The notes beneath the pieces are model-generated. The model worked only from the letters and a program-made list of their open reading frames with translations, searched no databases and was not told the origin of the DNA. From Cystobasidium ongulense (taxonomy: Eukaryota; Basidiomycota; Cystobasidiomycetes; Cystobasidiales; Cystobasidiaceae): a stretch of 64,000 bases of DNA. Where the stretch lies: assembly GCA_022835595.1 (NCBI GenBank), contig BQUP01000010.1, forward strand, positions 140,236-204,235. The letters run 5' to 3'. Made by a program: the position numbers and the translations under genes. Position 1 is the stretch's first letter. Each line of letters opens with the position of its first letter. Below, one piece after another: positions 34,201 through 45,761 of the stretch.

Positions 34201-36926
34201 GACTTGCTTGATAATCCATCTTGAAAGCTTATCTAGCTTCTCCATCTTTTCCTTGCGATCTTCAGCAGGCCACGATAGTCGTCTTATCGATTTGACGCGG
34301 ACTTCGAACTGCATTCCAGGCTCGTGCATGATAAGAGGTCCTTCCAGATCCAATCTCTCTCCACAAATGAGACCGAAACGTTCAATTTTACCATCCTGAA
34401 AATCGACTTTCACTTCGTTGAGCCAGATAGTGGGGTTGAAGCTAGCCCACATGTTGCCAAAAACGTTTGGTTGGTCGACTTCGATATGAAGATCAAGAGG
34501 GGTGCGATCTACAGGCTCATCGTCTGCGTCTCTTGCGTAGTCGCCTTTTCCTTCTCTCATCGGCAATAGGTGTGAGTCAAGTATACCGTGCTCGTAAAGA
34601 ACCTTGCAAGCTTCAAAAGCTGCAGCTTGTTTGGCTCCTTTCTTGGTAGGCGTTTCTGGTCCTTGAATTTCTCTGCAATCTATGGGAAGAGCGGGCATCA
34701 TGGGAAGGAAAACTTTGCAGTGATGGATTTTTCCGACATCGAAGCGCTCCCAGCGTGGTTTAGAAGATGGAGAGTACGCGTCCGTTGGTAGGAGGGCACA
34801 TGCCTCGCTTAAAAGTGCAATAGCGCTGAAGTACGTGAGTACAGCACCAGTCTCGGGGACGATGAAACGAGGTGTATTCTCCAGCTCCGGTTCTTCAGCA
34901 ATGTCTTCTGGTTGCCGCTCGGCTTCAAGTTTCTGAAACTTTTCTTCTCCTGCCATCTTTTGCTGCAGTCTGAGGTACTGATCAGTATCACGCTCAATCA
35001 TAACTACAAATTCCGAATCCTTCTTTCTTGCTCGGCCTCGGCTTTGAATGTACCCTTTATAGGTGGTGATGACGTCAAATCGTATGATGAGGTTGCAAGC
35101 TTGAAAATCTAATCCTTCTTCAGCTACCTGAGTAGCACATAAAAGATTAAGCTCTCCAGTTCTAAATTGAGCGACCGTTTTTTGTTGCTTGTGAGAAGAA
35201 GGAGGGAGCAAGTTAGCCCAGTAATACATGTGGATTCAGCAGAGTAAGAGACAACTCACGAGCTTGGCAACCATGCCTTCACTGTTAAGACGCTCCTCTC
35301 CAGTCGAGCCGTGTCCAACCAGATACGCAGGTCGAACAAACGATTGCAAAGACTGTGATTTTGCTAGGATTGTGGCCAAGGCTTGAGCGTGGTGTCGTTG
35401 CTCTACAAAGATAATGCAGTGGAAGCCTTGCTTGTTCTTGTAGCCGAGCAAAAGCCTGACTAGCTCCCTGACTTTCTCGGAGACGTGGCCAAGGCCATAA
35501 TAAGGGAGACGTTCGACAATCGTCTTCATTTGAGCGTGAACTCTCTCAATATCTGGAATGCGGCCAGATCCTCTGATAGCGAGAAGAGAACTGTTAGTGG
35601 CGACCGGATCCCTTAGGGAGTAGAGCCAATGCATGATGTAAATGTCGCAGGCGAGGGTTCCCAATGTCTTCAGTATCGATAGCACCACTTCAGCTTCATT
35701 TCCGCCGGCGAGGGGGAATAGCTGCGTGACTTACCGACTTGACATTCTCGATTCTATTCCTCACTTTATCTTCATTGACATATTCCCAGATTTCAAGATC
35801 CTCCAACATGAGCTCGAACTCCGTCTCGAATTGAGCGTCGTAGTCTTTTGTGTAAAATACTTTCCTCTCAATTGGCTTCTTGAAGTAGGAAGCAGCTTCG
35901 GTCGCTGTCTCTCTGGCTGTGATGATGATAGAATCTAAACTCGCTTCAAGTGCAGCAAACTTTTCTTGTGCGTCCTTTAGATTGAACACTGGTGAAGCAG
36001 TGAGACCTAATATTTGCGGTCGGTGCAAGTGCGGGTGTGCTTCCTTATGGAGGTGATATTCTTCCATGATGAGCTTGTAGGGATGCTTCTTCTGGCAGTG
36101 ATGGCACTCATCCTGTAAGCGAATGGCGATCAGCCCGGAAGCGAGTTTGCTAGGCAGCACTAGGATATTCAAGGTCTTACGAAGATCATCAAGGTGACCT
36201 ATTTAGAAGAGGAAGCGGATTGTTTTAGCCAGCGAACTTTGTTGTTGAAGAAAAGCGGACGAAATAGGAGGCCTCACATTTTCAATCGGCCAATAGGCGT
36301 GATATAGAACTGACCGCCATATCTCAGCCGTCATGACTACGCAGTCTGAAGCCTGAAATTCTTCGATCCATTTGTCTCTCATCCAGAAGTCAACGTCTAG
36401 ACGAAATCGTGAGGCGAAGTGAGGCGTACGGATATCAGCAAATGAATGTAAGTGCTAAAAGAGAGGTACCCACTCATATCCCCTCTGTAACCTCTGACTC
36501 GGAGTGAAGTGTTATTGGCGATATGTTCAGATTGTTGGTCGACTAGTGCGACAGTCGGAACGAGAAACACTGTAATCTTATGCTCGTCCGTTTCTCTTGG
36601 CAGTGAGTTTATCCATCGCATGAGCATTACCTAATGGAAGGAATGAGGTCGAAGGTCTAGCTTGAGTACTGGTAGTGGCGAAACTAGTTGATAGGCACAG
36701 AGCCAACTCACAGCAATAAAAGTCTTTCCCATCCCTGTATCCAAGCGGATGATAGCATTCCTTTTTTGACATATCTGCAGTATTTCAGATTGGTACGCTC
36801 TTGGACTGGAAGTGAGTGAATCGAGCAAGCATCAGCGTGAGGTCTTCCACTTGGGGCGCCGTATCGGTGTCTGACATACGTCTGCAGCAACGAGACGGTC
36901 AGCATGGACTCCAACGGTGGCTTCAT
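31238..36926 (-). CDS. DCL1: Dicer-like ribonuclease III
   Basis: Cuts long dsRNA into siRNAs for RNA interference. Eleven exons: 36926-36880, 36805-36712, 36630-36474, 36396-36278, 36198-36181 (18 nt), 36112-35735, 35667-35260, 35187-33344, 33295-32682, 32623-32161 and 32081-31238, 1661 aa. Helicase motifs: Walker A LDTGMGKT (37-44), DECHH (146-150), LTAS (182-185) and QSRGRAR (455-461). A dimerisation domain and a long middle region follow, in which a PAZ domain is expected but not clearly readable. RNase IIIa has LETIGDSAL and DCTEALLGA; RNase IIIb has EEFLGDAVLD and DALEGIIGS, so the acidic catalytic residues of both are present. A dsRNA-binding remnant (TITWHDQQLSR, AKQLASKLGLEKL) precedes an acidic tail (DFSDDEDDDDGE). 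The start at 36926 is chosen because it alone gives the right phase into exon 2 (LLQTPRAYQSEIL). Least certain junction: the 35734-35668 intron. Confidence 0.94.
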
Positions 36927-37723
36927 AGCATCGCGACAAGCTCACTTTGTTCTCTATAGGAGCTTCGCCTCCCAGTAGGCGAACCATGGTGCCAAACTCG
37001 ACCGCTTCCAGTTGCACCACTACCGTCAAACAGAACAGCAGCAGTCAGAATGACCCGCAGGCCAGCAGACACGGCCGCAGCGGAGGCCGTCAGCAGAGCG
37101 TGAGATCCTCGTCACAGCATGGATAGCGCGGATGGATGTGGTTGTTCAGTACAAGAGTGGTCTGAAGCCAGAGTTGTGCACGCCATCGCGACGCTTGGAT
37201 AGCAATGATCGAAAATCATACACTGAGACCGCCTTCCACCATGAACATGGCTGACTCTTATTCAACATCACTCGACTGGCTTTCATTACAATAATCGATT
37301 CAGTTGATGGGCTCTTCGCTGGCTAGTTGCAGTCTTGCCTGCTTACGGCCTCTTTCAACGCTCCTCTCCTCAGGAGGATTCGGGGCCACACCGCACGGTC
37401 TTTTCTTTCCGTCAATAAACTGCCTCTTACAATACAAGCTGGCACGAATCAAGGCAACATCGTTACCGTATTCTCGCGAATGGTTTACATGGGCTGCTCC
37501 CAGCCTGACAACCAACATCGGCTGTCTGACGGCTTTCGCGTGCAGGTTTCAGAAAGCCTTTCATTTACTGAAGCCTAGACTGCTTGCTCCGGGTTTCGCG
37601 TGAATTGAAGGGTTCCAGCTGAAGGATTCGTCAAAGCTGTTCGACTCTGCTTTCTTGTCTCTTTTCCACCCATCTCCTAGTCGATAGAGAGCCCGAAAGT
37701 TTGTCGAAACATCGGTATACATC
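36927..37723. other. Intergenic region upstream of Dicer and GPI-protein genes
   Basis: 797 bp holding the promoters of two divergent genes. A 72-codon ATG-started frame on the minus strand (37300-37518, MLVVRLGAAHVNHSREYG...) is present but has no recognisable domain and overlaps equally long frames on the other strand, so I do not call it. Confidence 0.4.
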
Positions 37724-38557
37724 ATGCGGTTCCATTTCACGATCCTCGCTACCGCGACCCTTTCTATCTCAAGCATCGCGCAAGCTTATTCTCTGACTGC
37801 GCGTCAGTCCAACACCACTGCTCGTCGAACTATCGACCTCAATGGACCTGATGTCATCTACGAAGGACCTTGGGAGAATGTCACCTCGCCCTGCAACTTG
37901 GGAGGTATCGCCAGGAAGAGCGACAACTCACTTGCTCAGGATGTCAAAGCTACAATTCGATTTGCCGGTACGTCTCCTTCATAACTAGGTGGTAGTGTCG
38001 GCAATCGCTGATACGATACTCGGTCATACTAGACGATGTACAGGCCTTCACAATTTCCATGCAAGCCCAATCCACTACCGTCAAGTACACCATCGAAACA
38101 GAAGGAATGACTCACTCCTACGATGCCGATGACAACCCGGCCAGTCCAACAGGTGAATCCGGCTGTCCTGTTCTCCTCGCTCACACCTTTGAAAACGGCC
38201 CAAAGAACGTCACTATCAATTTGCGAATGCTTAGATCTGCAAAGAGGGATGCATTAGTTGAGAGACAAGCTTTTGAGCTCCCTTGGATTCAGATTAACGA
38301 AGTCAAGTGAGTGAAGTGTTTGCAAAAGGCTTGCTCTTACTATACTCGACGAACAATGCTGATGGGACCATGCGTGCATCAGAGCAATCTTTTCTGCTCT
38401 ACCTGCAGACGAAACGCAGCCAGGAACTAGTACTCAACCAGGAGGTGCTACTCCAACTCTCTCTGCAGGAACTGGCAGCGCTATGCCGCGAATCGTCACC
38501 CAATGTCTACCTTTGACTCTCGTGTCCACTATCTTGATGGCTATTGTTTTAGTTTAG
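37724..38557 (+). CDS. Small secreted GPI-anchored protein
   Basis: Three exons: 37724-37967, 38033-38306 and 38383-38557, 230 aa. It has an N-terminal signal peptide (MRFHFTILATATLSISSIAQ). The ectodomain of about 150 residues has two N-glycosylation sequons (NVTS, NVTI), cysteines in SPCNLGG and SGCPVLL, and beta-strand-like repeats (AFTISMQAQSTTVKYTIE). A short Pro/Gly/Ser/Thr stalk (PGTSTQPGGATPTLSAGTG) leads to a C-terminal hydrophobic tail (PLTLVSTILMAIVLV) ending at the stop, the classical GPI-attachment layout. The acceptor at 38382 rather than 38410 was chosen because only it keeps the frame into the tail. Likely located at the plasma membrane or cell wall. The domain is not one I recognise. 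Confidence 0.8.
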
Positions 38558-38856
38558 ATAGTCGTTGACATCAGTTCGTATCATCTACCTGGCGCAGGTT
38601 CACAGTGATGGCCGTCCTAGTTCCAGATAGACCGCCTTTTCCGTCCCTTTATTTCGAAAGTACATGGTTTCTTAGGTATTCCTCTTCTACAAGTAAATAA
38701 GGTTGATTGAGCCGTGGAACTGTTGAATGCAATACAGATGCACGTTGCGTACAGTAGATACATCGGACAATCCAGTTCTTGTACGAGAAATAACAATCGC
38801 TGCCTCTATCCGCGCTGTTCGCATGGCTAATAGCTTCCGAGAGACAAAAGACATCG
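38558..38856. other. Intergenic region
   Basis: 299 bp between the GPI-protein gene and the Sec7 gene, presumably the latter's promoter. Nothing else recognised. Confidence 0.4.
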
Positions 38857-41800
38857 ATGGCTGTCGGACACTCTGCAGCTTGGCTCTATGTCGACACGAC
38901 TGAGGGGTTGGACGTCTATCTCGCCAGTCAGAGGTGGATACGATGCTGGATCACCTGCACTAAACAGATCTCGAAAGCATTAACTTGCTTGAACGAGCTC
39001 TGTCCACAAATCATGCGTCAAGTCCAGCCACGTGCGAATTCGAGATTGGGACAAGCAGCAGCACTTCCATTGCCGGACTTTGAGACTCAGCTAGCTAGCA
39101 AAGGAAGTACGATACTAGTGCGTGCAAGTGGTGACCATCGACATGCCCGAGGCGACAGCGACGATGAAGAGCTAGAGGATGCAGCGGACAGAAGCAGTAG
39201 CAGCAGCAGTTCGGCAGCACCTACGCCGCCACGCAAGAGTGCGAGTGCAACAATGGCGACGAGGAAGAGCGAAGCAGCAGCACCACCCTATATGAATGGC
39301 TCTGGACCGGTAGTGCGCGGACGACAGGCTGCTTTGCGAGATATAGAGCGAGAGATGGCGCTGGACGAGGGCGACGAAGACAGCCAGCATACGGCGAGCG
39401 AGCCAGAGACGATTGGAGATCTTCAGGAAAGCAGCAGGACAGCAACAGCACTACCATTGCATGGTCCCGCAACAATCAACACCAGTATCCAGACTACACA
39501 GCGCCTTGCTGGATCAGCACCTCTCCCGTCTGCTACACCGCCAGGCAGCGACAAGGCCTTGCCCATGTCGCCGCCCGACCTGGTAGACGCAGACCTGCGA
39601 CGGAGGAGTCAGTATCGCAGTCCTGGACTTGCTACCTCGCCTGACCTGGCTACGCTGGTCAAGGCGGCTAAAGCGAGCAATGGCCAGGTTGCCAGTCTCT
39701 CCCCTCAGCAGTCCAACGACTCGAGCTATCCCATCGCATCTTCCCAACTTCAAGGCACTCAATATGCCCCGCCAGTCTCGCCTGCTATGACTGTCAGAGG
39801 TACTGGATCACCAAGATCAAGAGTATCAAGCGAAAGCGGCTCAAGAAGGCCTACACCCGTCCTGACTACGGTCTCGTCATTGCAAGCTGCGATGGAACAC
39901 CCTCGAGCTAGGGCCGTCTCAACACGTTCAGATAGTACTACATCCTTTGTACATGTCAACAATCAAGCTCTACCGGGGAGATCATCTTCGTACACGAACG
40001 GGCAATCAAACGCTGCTCAAGGCTCCACCCTATCTACAATACCCGATGCCGACCTCAGGACTGTCACTTCGGTATCCAGTGGCGGGTCTATGACAAGGCA
40101 TAAAAAGCTCACTAAAGGCGGTGGTGCAGCAGATGAAAATGTATGTCTTACTTTCTAGTATTATGCAATTGACTATTGACGCATTCTTCCAGTCCATATC
40201 CAATGCTATGCGCAAGACGAGCGGATTCTTCAGAAAGACATTTGGATCAAAGGACAATGCTTCTACCGCTTCCACATCCCGTCCACCGAGTACGCTTAGC
40301 GTTCCCAACACACCTACTTCAGTCCGCTTCTCTTCATACGACTCACCAAACAAACCTCCTGTGCCTTTGATACCACCCGCCTACATCCAGACGACGCCTA
40401 CCCGCCGTACTTCAATAGACACGACTACAGACTCGTCTGCTTCACCTCATTCTAGAAGGCGGCCAAGTCGTTCTTCATCGCAAGCCACGTCTTCGAAAGT
40501 TTCGCCTGCAAAGTCGCTGGGTCGCTTTAGTAGTTTTGCAGCCTCCTTCAGATCTAGCGATAACAGATCTACGACAGACTTGCAGAATAGCACTTCACCT
40601 TCGTCAAATCACGCATCGCCTCAAAGGCAACCTGCATCTGGGATGAAGACATCTACAAGTACAGTTAGCACAGAACAGGAACGCCTTGCCAGAGAATTAG
40701 TCCAATGGAAAGGCTACGAGCAAGGCTTAGAGATTCTAGCTCCGATGGAAAATGACGGCCTAGGTGACGCCTCCTTCCAGACGATCAAGGCTAGGACGAG
40801 CACTTCCTCAGGAAGAGGCGGAAGACCATCAATACCTTCGACACCGCCTCAAGCCACTGACAATAGATCACGCTCAAACTCGGCGGCGGGCTCTGGAATG
40901 GTGTACATGTCTGGGTCCATACCTTCTCCGCAGATCGTGTCAAGCCGATCTCCAAGGCCTAACAATCCGGATGCCTTCTTTATGTCGGGCAGTATACCTT
41001 CTCCACAGCAAAGTCAAAAGAAATTTCAGGCCAATGGTGGAACGCCATTTCAAGATACTGGATTGGCAGCTTCGCCTGCAATGTTTGCTACTGGTGCCCG
41101 CTCACCTTCGCAAAGCCCAAGCATGACAAACGGGGTAGCTCGGACATCGCAAGATGGAAAGGTACTCTCGCCTGCTAGTGGAAAGCAGATCAGAAAGCGT
41201 TCGACATCAGCTTCTACTTCGCCGGTCAATAGCCCTGTACTTGGTGACGAGCGTTCTGTCAAGACTCCGACAGTCCGCCTAGTAAGTACACCACCTTCTC
41301 AATATCAGCAAGCTCCAGCAGACAACGATGAAATCGTTGCTCCGCCAGCTAGAAAAGCTAGCATTGGGCTAGGTCTTGCGATGGAGGATGATCCAGATAT
41401 CTCATCAAGTCAAGGTCGACATCGTACTGGAGAAAAGGACCTGTCACCCATACGACCTCACGACATACCGCGTCTGGTAACACAGTCTCCCAGTCCCGCC
41501 CCTCCGAAAATGGTCAATCTGGCTTCGGCATACGCCTCGCCTACACCGACTCGAACGTCATCGAGCAATGCAGCGGTATTCGCATCTGACGCAGCTCTCG
41601 ATACATCTATAGGAAGTCTACCACTCGATTCCGATACCGCAAAGTCGCTGGCTGACAAGTGCTTCAACGAAGATGAATCATTCTTGAAGAAGGAGAAAAT
41701 AGCGGAATGGCTCGGTGGGCATGGCGCCATCAATCGAGCCTCCCTTGCTCAATACATGCAAAATTTCAACTTCAAAGATCTGTCCCTTGAGAATGCTTTC

Positions 41801-44181
41801 CGGAGATTGTGCGAGAAATTGTATCTTCGAGCTGAAACGCAACAGGTAGATCGAATACTGGCCGCTTTCAGTGCGAGATATATAGATGAGAATCCAGACA
41901 GTGTCTTCCAAACGACAGACGTTGTACACGCAGCTACATATGCTATGCTTCTACTTAACACGGATCTGCACGTAGCGGATGTGTCCAATCGTATGTCAAG
42001 AAGCGATTTCATCTTCAACACTATGTCTGCTATTCATGCGCAGACTAGCGTTACTCCTTCAATAGGCGCTAGAACACCCGCAAGTTCGAACTCGCCAGCT
42101 ATACATGGCACGAATGGCTTCTTCCAAGCGGATAATGGACGAGCTTCCTCTTCGGAACAATGGAGAGATGGAGCTGCTACAACACGCTTCAGACCAAAGC
42201 GAAGCGGAAGTGCTAGTGCTAATAGCTCAAGAACTGGCCTGAATGATCTCAGTAGCTTCACTGGCTCTAGTAGCAATCTTCCTATGCAATCTCCACCAAA
42301 GGAGACACCCGAGAATTCAGAAGGCTTAGCCTTGAGCAGTAGAAGTGACTCTCAACCTCTGGCGACAGGCAAAGCTCGGGAATTGGAACTTGAAAATGCT
42401 CTGAAGGAGATATACAATGCAGTCAAGGGCAAAGCAATCATGCAGCCTCTAGCGTACTCCCAGCTAGCTCCGCCATCAGGCAGCGGATCACCTTATAGTA
42501 GCTGGAACGGATCAGTGGCTCGTACGCCAAGCCGGCGTAGCCAAGGTTCCCTCCCCGGCAATGATAGAAGCGTGGGAAGTAAGCGTAACAGTATTCGAGG
42601 CTTCCTCGGCGCCAGCCACGAAAGTCTTCGTGCTACAAGTCCAACACCTAGCGTAGGCACATCTATGAGCGGAGGATTTTCGGGATCTACTTTCGGTTCC
42701 GCGATGAGCAATGCGACATCGTACTATCCTGCTACTATGGGTTTTGCCAGTAACCTTTCTCACACTATTATCAAAGAACAGCAAGAAGATGACGCACAAA
42801 GTGAAGCGAGTGATCAATCTACTTCGGATGAAGAGCTTGCGCTTCTTGGTGCACCTTGGGCGAAAGAGGGTATCCTACAGCGGAAGCACTACTGGGAGAC
42901 TCCAAACAAGCGATCTAAAGATAAGCATTGGCTCCAAGTCTTCGCTGTCATTTCCAAAGGCGAGATGAAGATGTTTCAATTTGGTGGAGTGGGGGCTGGA
43001 AACTCTTCCGGTGGAGGTATGGGTGGCGGAAATTGGTTGACCAATGCCCACATGGTCGGCGAAGTGCCATTGGCTCATTCCCTCTCATCGGCAATGCCAC
43101 CACCGGGCTACAATCGCTCAAGACCGCACGTACTCGTGCTTACGCTGTCATGCGGCGGATCCTACTTCTTCCAAGCGGGAACAGAGGATCTTGTCAATGA
43201 ATGGGTACTCACTTGCAACTACTGGGCGGGACGAACAAGTCGTGAAGCGTTGCTTGGAGGCGTATCTAACATGGACTATGGCTGGAATAGAGTATTGGGC
43301 GGTGCAGGCCCTCAAGAAGATACAGAAGACCTAGCCAGCGTCCGAAGTGGACGGAGTGGACACAGCAGAATCAGCAAGATGTCTTATACTGCTTCCCTTA
43401 GCCGTCAACATGGCATGGAGAGCGCGGCGGATAGGGCAAACATCTTCGATTGGAGACCGCCGCAGCCACCTTCTGGATTCAGCACGCTCAGTGAAGATGC
43501 TCAATTCGATGCGCTGCGGAAGCACACCCTTGCCTTGCAGACTGAGCTAGAACGGCACAACGATCTGAGACTGCCAATGCTCAAGCTGGTAAGTTGATCT
43601 GATATACACGGATAGGATGCTTGCATGAGGCTGAAGCTTGAATCTTGCTGTCAGTACTCGCCACGCAGCGTCAATGCCGGCAAAGCTGCTGCAAATTGGG
43701 AAAAGAAATCGAAATACTTGCTGGCCGAACTTGTCAAATATCAGACTTACGTTGAAGCCCTGAGGATTGCTCGGCAGGAACGCCAGAAGCGAAGGGATGA
43801 GAAGCAGGTGAGCCTGCCTGTATTTGGAGGCATCTGTTGTCCGTGCAGTCTTTCCATGCTAAAATGGTGCTTCTCATCACACAGGTGAACCGCCTCCTCG
43901 AAGACGCAGATGACAATGCAGCACTGGGTGATCCGACCTATGTTCCCGAAATGGATAATAGCATAGACAGTATCGCTACGGGTGACACTACACGACAGTC
44001 CACAGAAGGCGATTTAACAAAAGAGGCCGGAGAAGAGTCAGGGCTAAAGAGACTATCGCAAACGGGAGATTTTGATAGCGGTGATGTTGAAGGCAGGCGA
44101 AATCGCTTTAGCAGTACAACTGCTTCAACTACAGCAGAATTCTTCGAGGCAAATGGCGCAAGAATATCAGCAGAGGTGTAA
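38857..44181 (+). CDS. Sec7-PH domain Arf guanine-nucleotide exchange factor
   Basis: Activates an Arf-family GTPase at a membrane. Four exons: 38857-40140, 40193-43588, 43655-43807 and 43885-44181, 1709 aa. The Sec7 domain lies near residues 905-1045 (AKSLADKCFNEDESFLKKEK, NFKDLSLENAFRRLCEKLYL, and the catalytic-loop region ATYAMLLLNTDLHVADVS). A PH domain follows near 1318-1440 (WAKEGILQRKHYW, KDKHWLQVFAVISKGEMKMF, SYFFQAGTEDLVNEWV). After it comes a basic helical segment (KYLLAELVKYQTYVEALRIA). This Sec7-PH-helix order is that of yeast Yel1/Syt1 and animal EFA6/PSD, so the likely substrate is the Arf3/Arf6-type GTPase at the plasma membrane (inference). The first 900 residues are Ser/Pro-rich and mostly disordered. 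The start is uncertain: ATG 38857 opens the frame, but ATG 39013 (MRQVQPRANSRLG) may be used. Confidence 0.92.
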
Positions 44182-44509
44182 GGGTTTACGGGGTTATTTA
44201 CCGGGAAAGCAGTCTGTTATCATTACTGGTAGTGCCAATATCGTTGTTAATCTATCAGGCTTGCAAGCTGATTGTGCTTCTAGTAGATGTTGTGTATTTG
44301 CATATAGATGCAAGATGTTTCTTGAGCATTTGATGGCCTTGTTTCTTTGTTGTCATTTGCTTTGACTTGATCCAGTGGCAGCTTCTCGGCGCCTCGGAGG
44401 TCCACCATGAACGCCAGGTGCGACAGCAGCCACTTGCAATACGTTGTGGCAGGACACTGTTCTCAATATCCATGGAAGCAAGGTAACCGCCGTGTGCACT
44501 CGGGTCGAG
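44182..44509. other. Intergenic region
   Basis: 328 bp between the Sec7 gene and BUB2. Contains an unrelated short ATG frame at 44407 that runs out of phase with BUB2; no gene called. Confidence 0.4.
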
Positions 44510-45700
44510 ATGACTCTCCCATGGATCAACCGCATTCTGAGCTCGGAGCAACAGCCAGCCGCTGCTGATGAAAACACGCCCATCCAGCGACTGAGGCTGC
44601 AGATACTCGCAGAGGGCATTCCGAACGAGCAGCAGCACGATGGAGGCAGTTCGAGCCGCTCCATAGCGTGGAAGGCCCTGCTGGGCGTCCTTGAGCTCGA
44701 TGTGAAGAAGTATCTGCACTATGTCTCGCTGGGGTCAAGCATGGCTCACGACAAGATTGCGAATGATACGTGAGTGTATTGTGGAGGCACGCGCAGATTG
44801 CGCTATGCAGCATGCTGAGAGTCTGGTATCCTCTCCTACAGCTTTCGAACCCTCGCAACAGATGCTGGCTTCCAGCATGTCGTCTCGGAGGACATGCTCC
44901 TTAGGTTGCTAGACGCGTTTGTCTGGCAGAGCCTTGCAGGTGGGCAAGGCAGGATGCATGGATGAGCGATACGCTGACCCCTCCACATCCTCGAACAGAC
45001 ACGAATGAGCTGGGTTTCACCTACGTCCAAGGCATGAATGTGCTGGCCGCGCCATTCCTCTATGTCATGCCGTCAGAGGTGGAAGCTTTCGCCTGCTTTA
45101 CTGCCTTCATCGAGAAGAGCTGCCCGCTATACGTACAGCCAACGCTCGAGGGTGTCCATCGAGGCTTAAAGGTGAGTTGCCATTGCCAAGGTATCAGCTT
45201 CGTTTCTGGTCGATTCTCGCTGACACAAGAATACCGCTTCTCTCAATTCTGCAGCTGGTCGACAAGTGCTTAGAAATACTAGAGCCAGAACTCTATGACC
45301 ACCTCAAGAGCAAAGGCTTGTCAGCAGAACTCTACGCTTTTGCCTCCATCATGACTTTCTCGGCTGGAACGCCTCCGCTGCTGGAAGCTCTACGCTTGTG
45401 GGATTATCTCCTAGCTTTCGGTATCCATCTCAACATCCTCTGTGTTATTGCACAACTGCACCTCATCAAGACCGAACTCCTGGCAGAGCCTAGGTAGGTG
45501 AGCATGTAGCTACGCCTAAATCCGACTTGCTAACAATTGGGTGTGATCGCAGCCCAGTGAAGCTACTGCGAAGCTTTCCCCCACTGGATGCTTCAGCTAC
45601 TATTGCACTCTGCTGCCGATTCGTCAAAGACCTTCCGGCTGACCTCTATGATCAGTTGGCACGCCATGTAGGATTCGACCACGTTAGTACTGCGATTTGA
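44510..45700 (+). CDS. BUB2: TBC-domain GAP, Bub2/Cdc16 type
   Basis: GTPase-activating subunit that, with Bfa1/Byr4, keeps the Tem1/Spg1 GTPase inactive on spindle poles until the spindle is correctly positioned. Five exons: 44510-44769, 44842-44939, 44999-45171, 45255-45493 and 45553-45700, 305 aa, the same length as yeast Bub2 and fission-yeast Cdc16 (about 300). The protein is almost entirely TBC domain: LRLQILAEGIP, AWKALLGVLELDVKKYLHYV, KIANDTFRTLATD, LGFTYVQGMNVLAAPFLYVM, FACFTAFIEKSCPLY, AFASIMTFSAGTPPLLEALRLWDYL and LRSFPPLDA. The arginine and glutamine fingers are in RTLATD and YVQGMN. An alternative last intron (donor 45683, acceptor 45724) would replace the tail VSTAI by AWDSTLRL and end at 45751, only 10 bp from the convergent hydrolase stop. 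Confidence 0.9.
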
Positions 45701-45761
45701 AACTGATATATCTTTCCTCGCCAGGCATGGGATTCTACGCTTCGCTTATAGAGCCGTTAAA

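Noticed and set aside
36880-36987. Alternative Dicer start at 36987 (MVRLLGGEA...)
   Set aside because: That frame reaches the donor at 36879 in phase 0, which does not fit exon 2. ATG 36926 gives the needed phase and the conserved TPRAYQ start.
37300-37518. Minus-strand ATG frame of 72 codons
   Set aside because: No family match, no splice context, and equally open frames on the opposite strand; kept only as a note.
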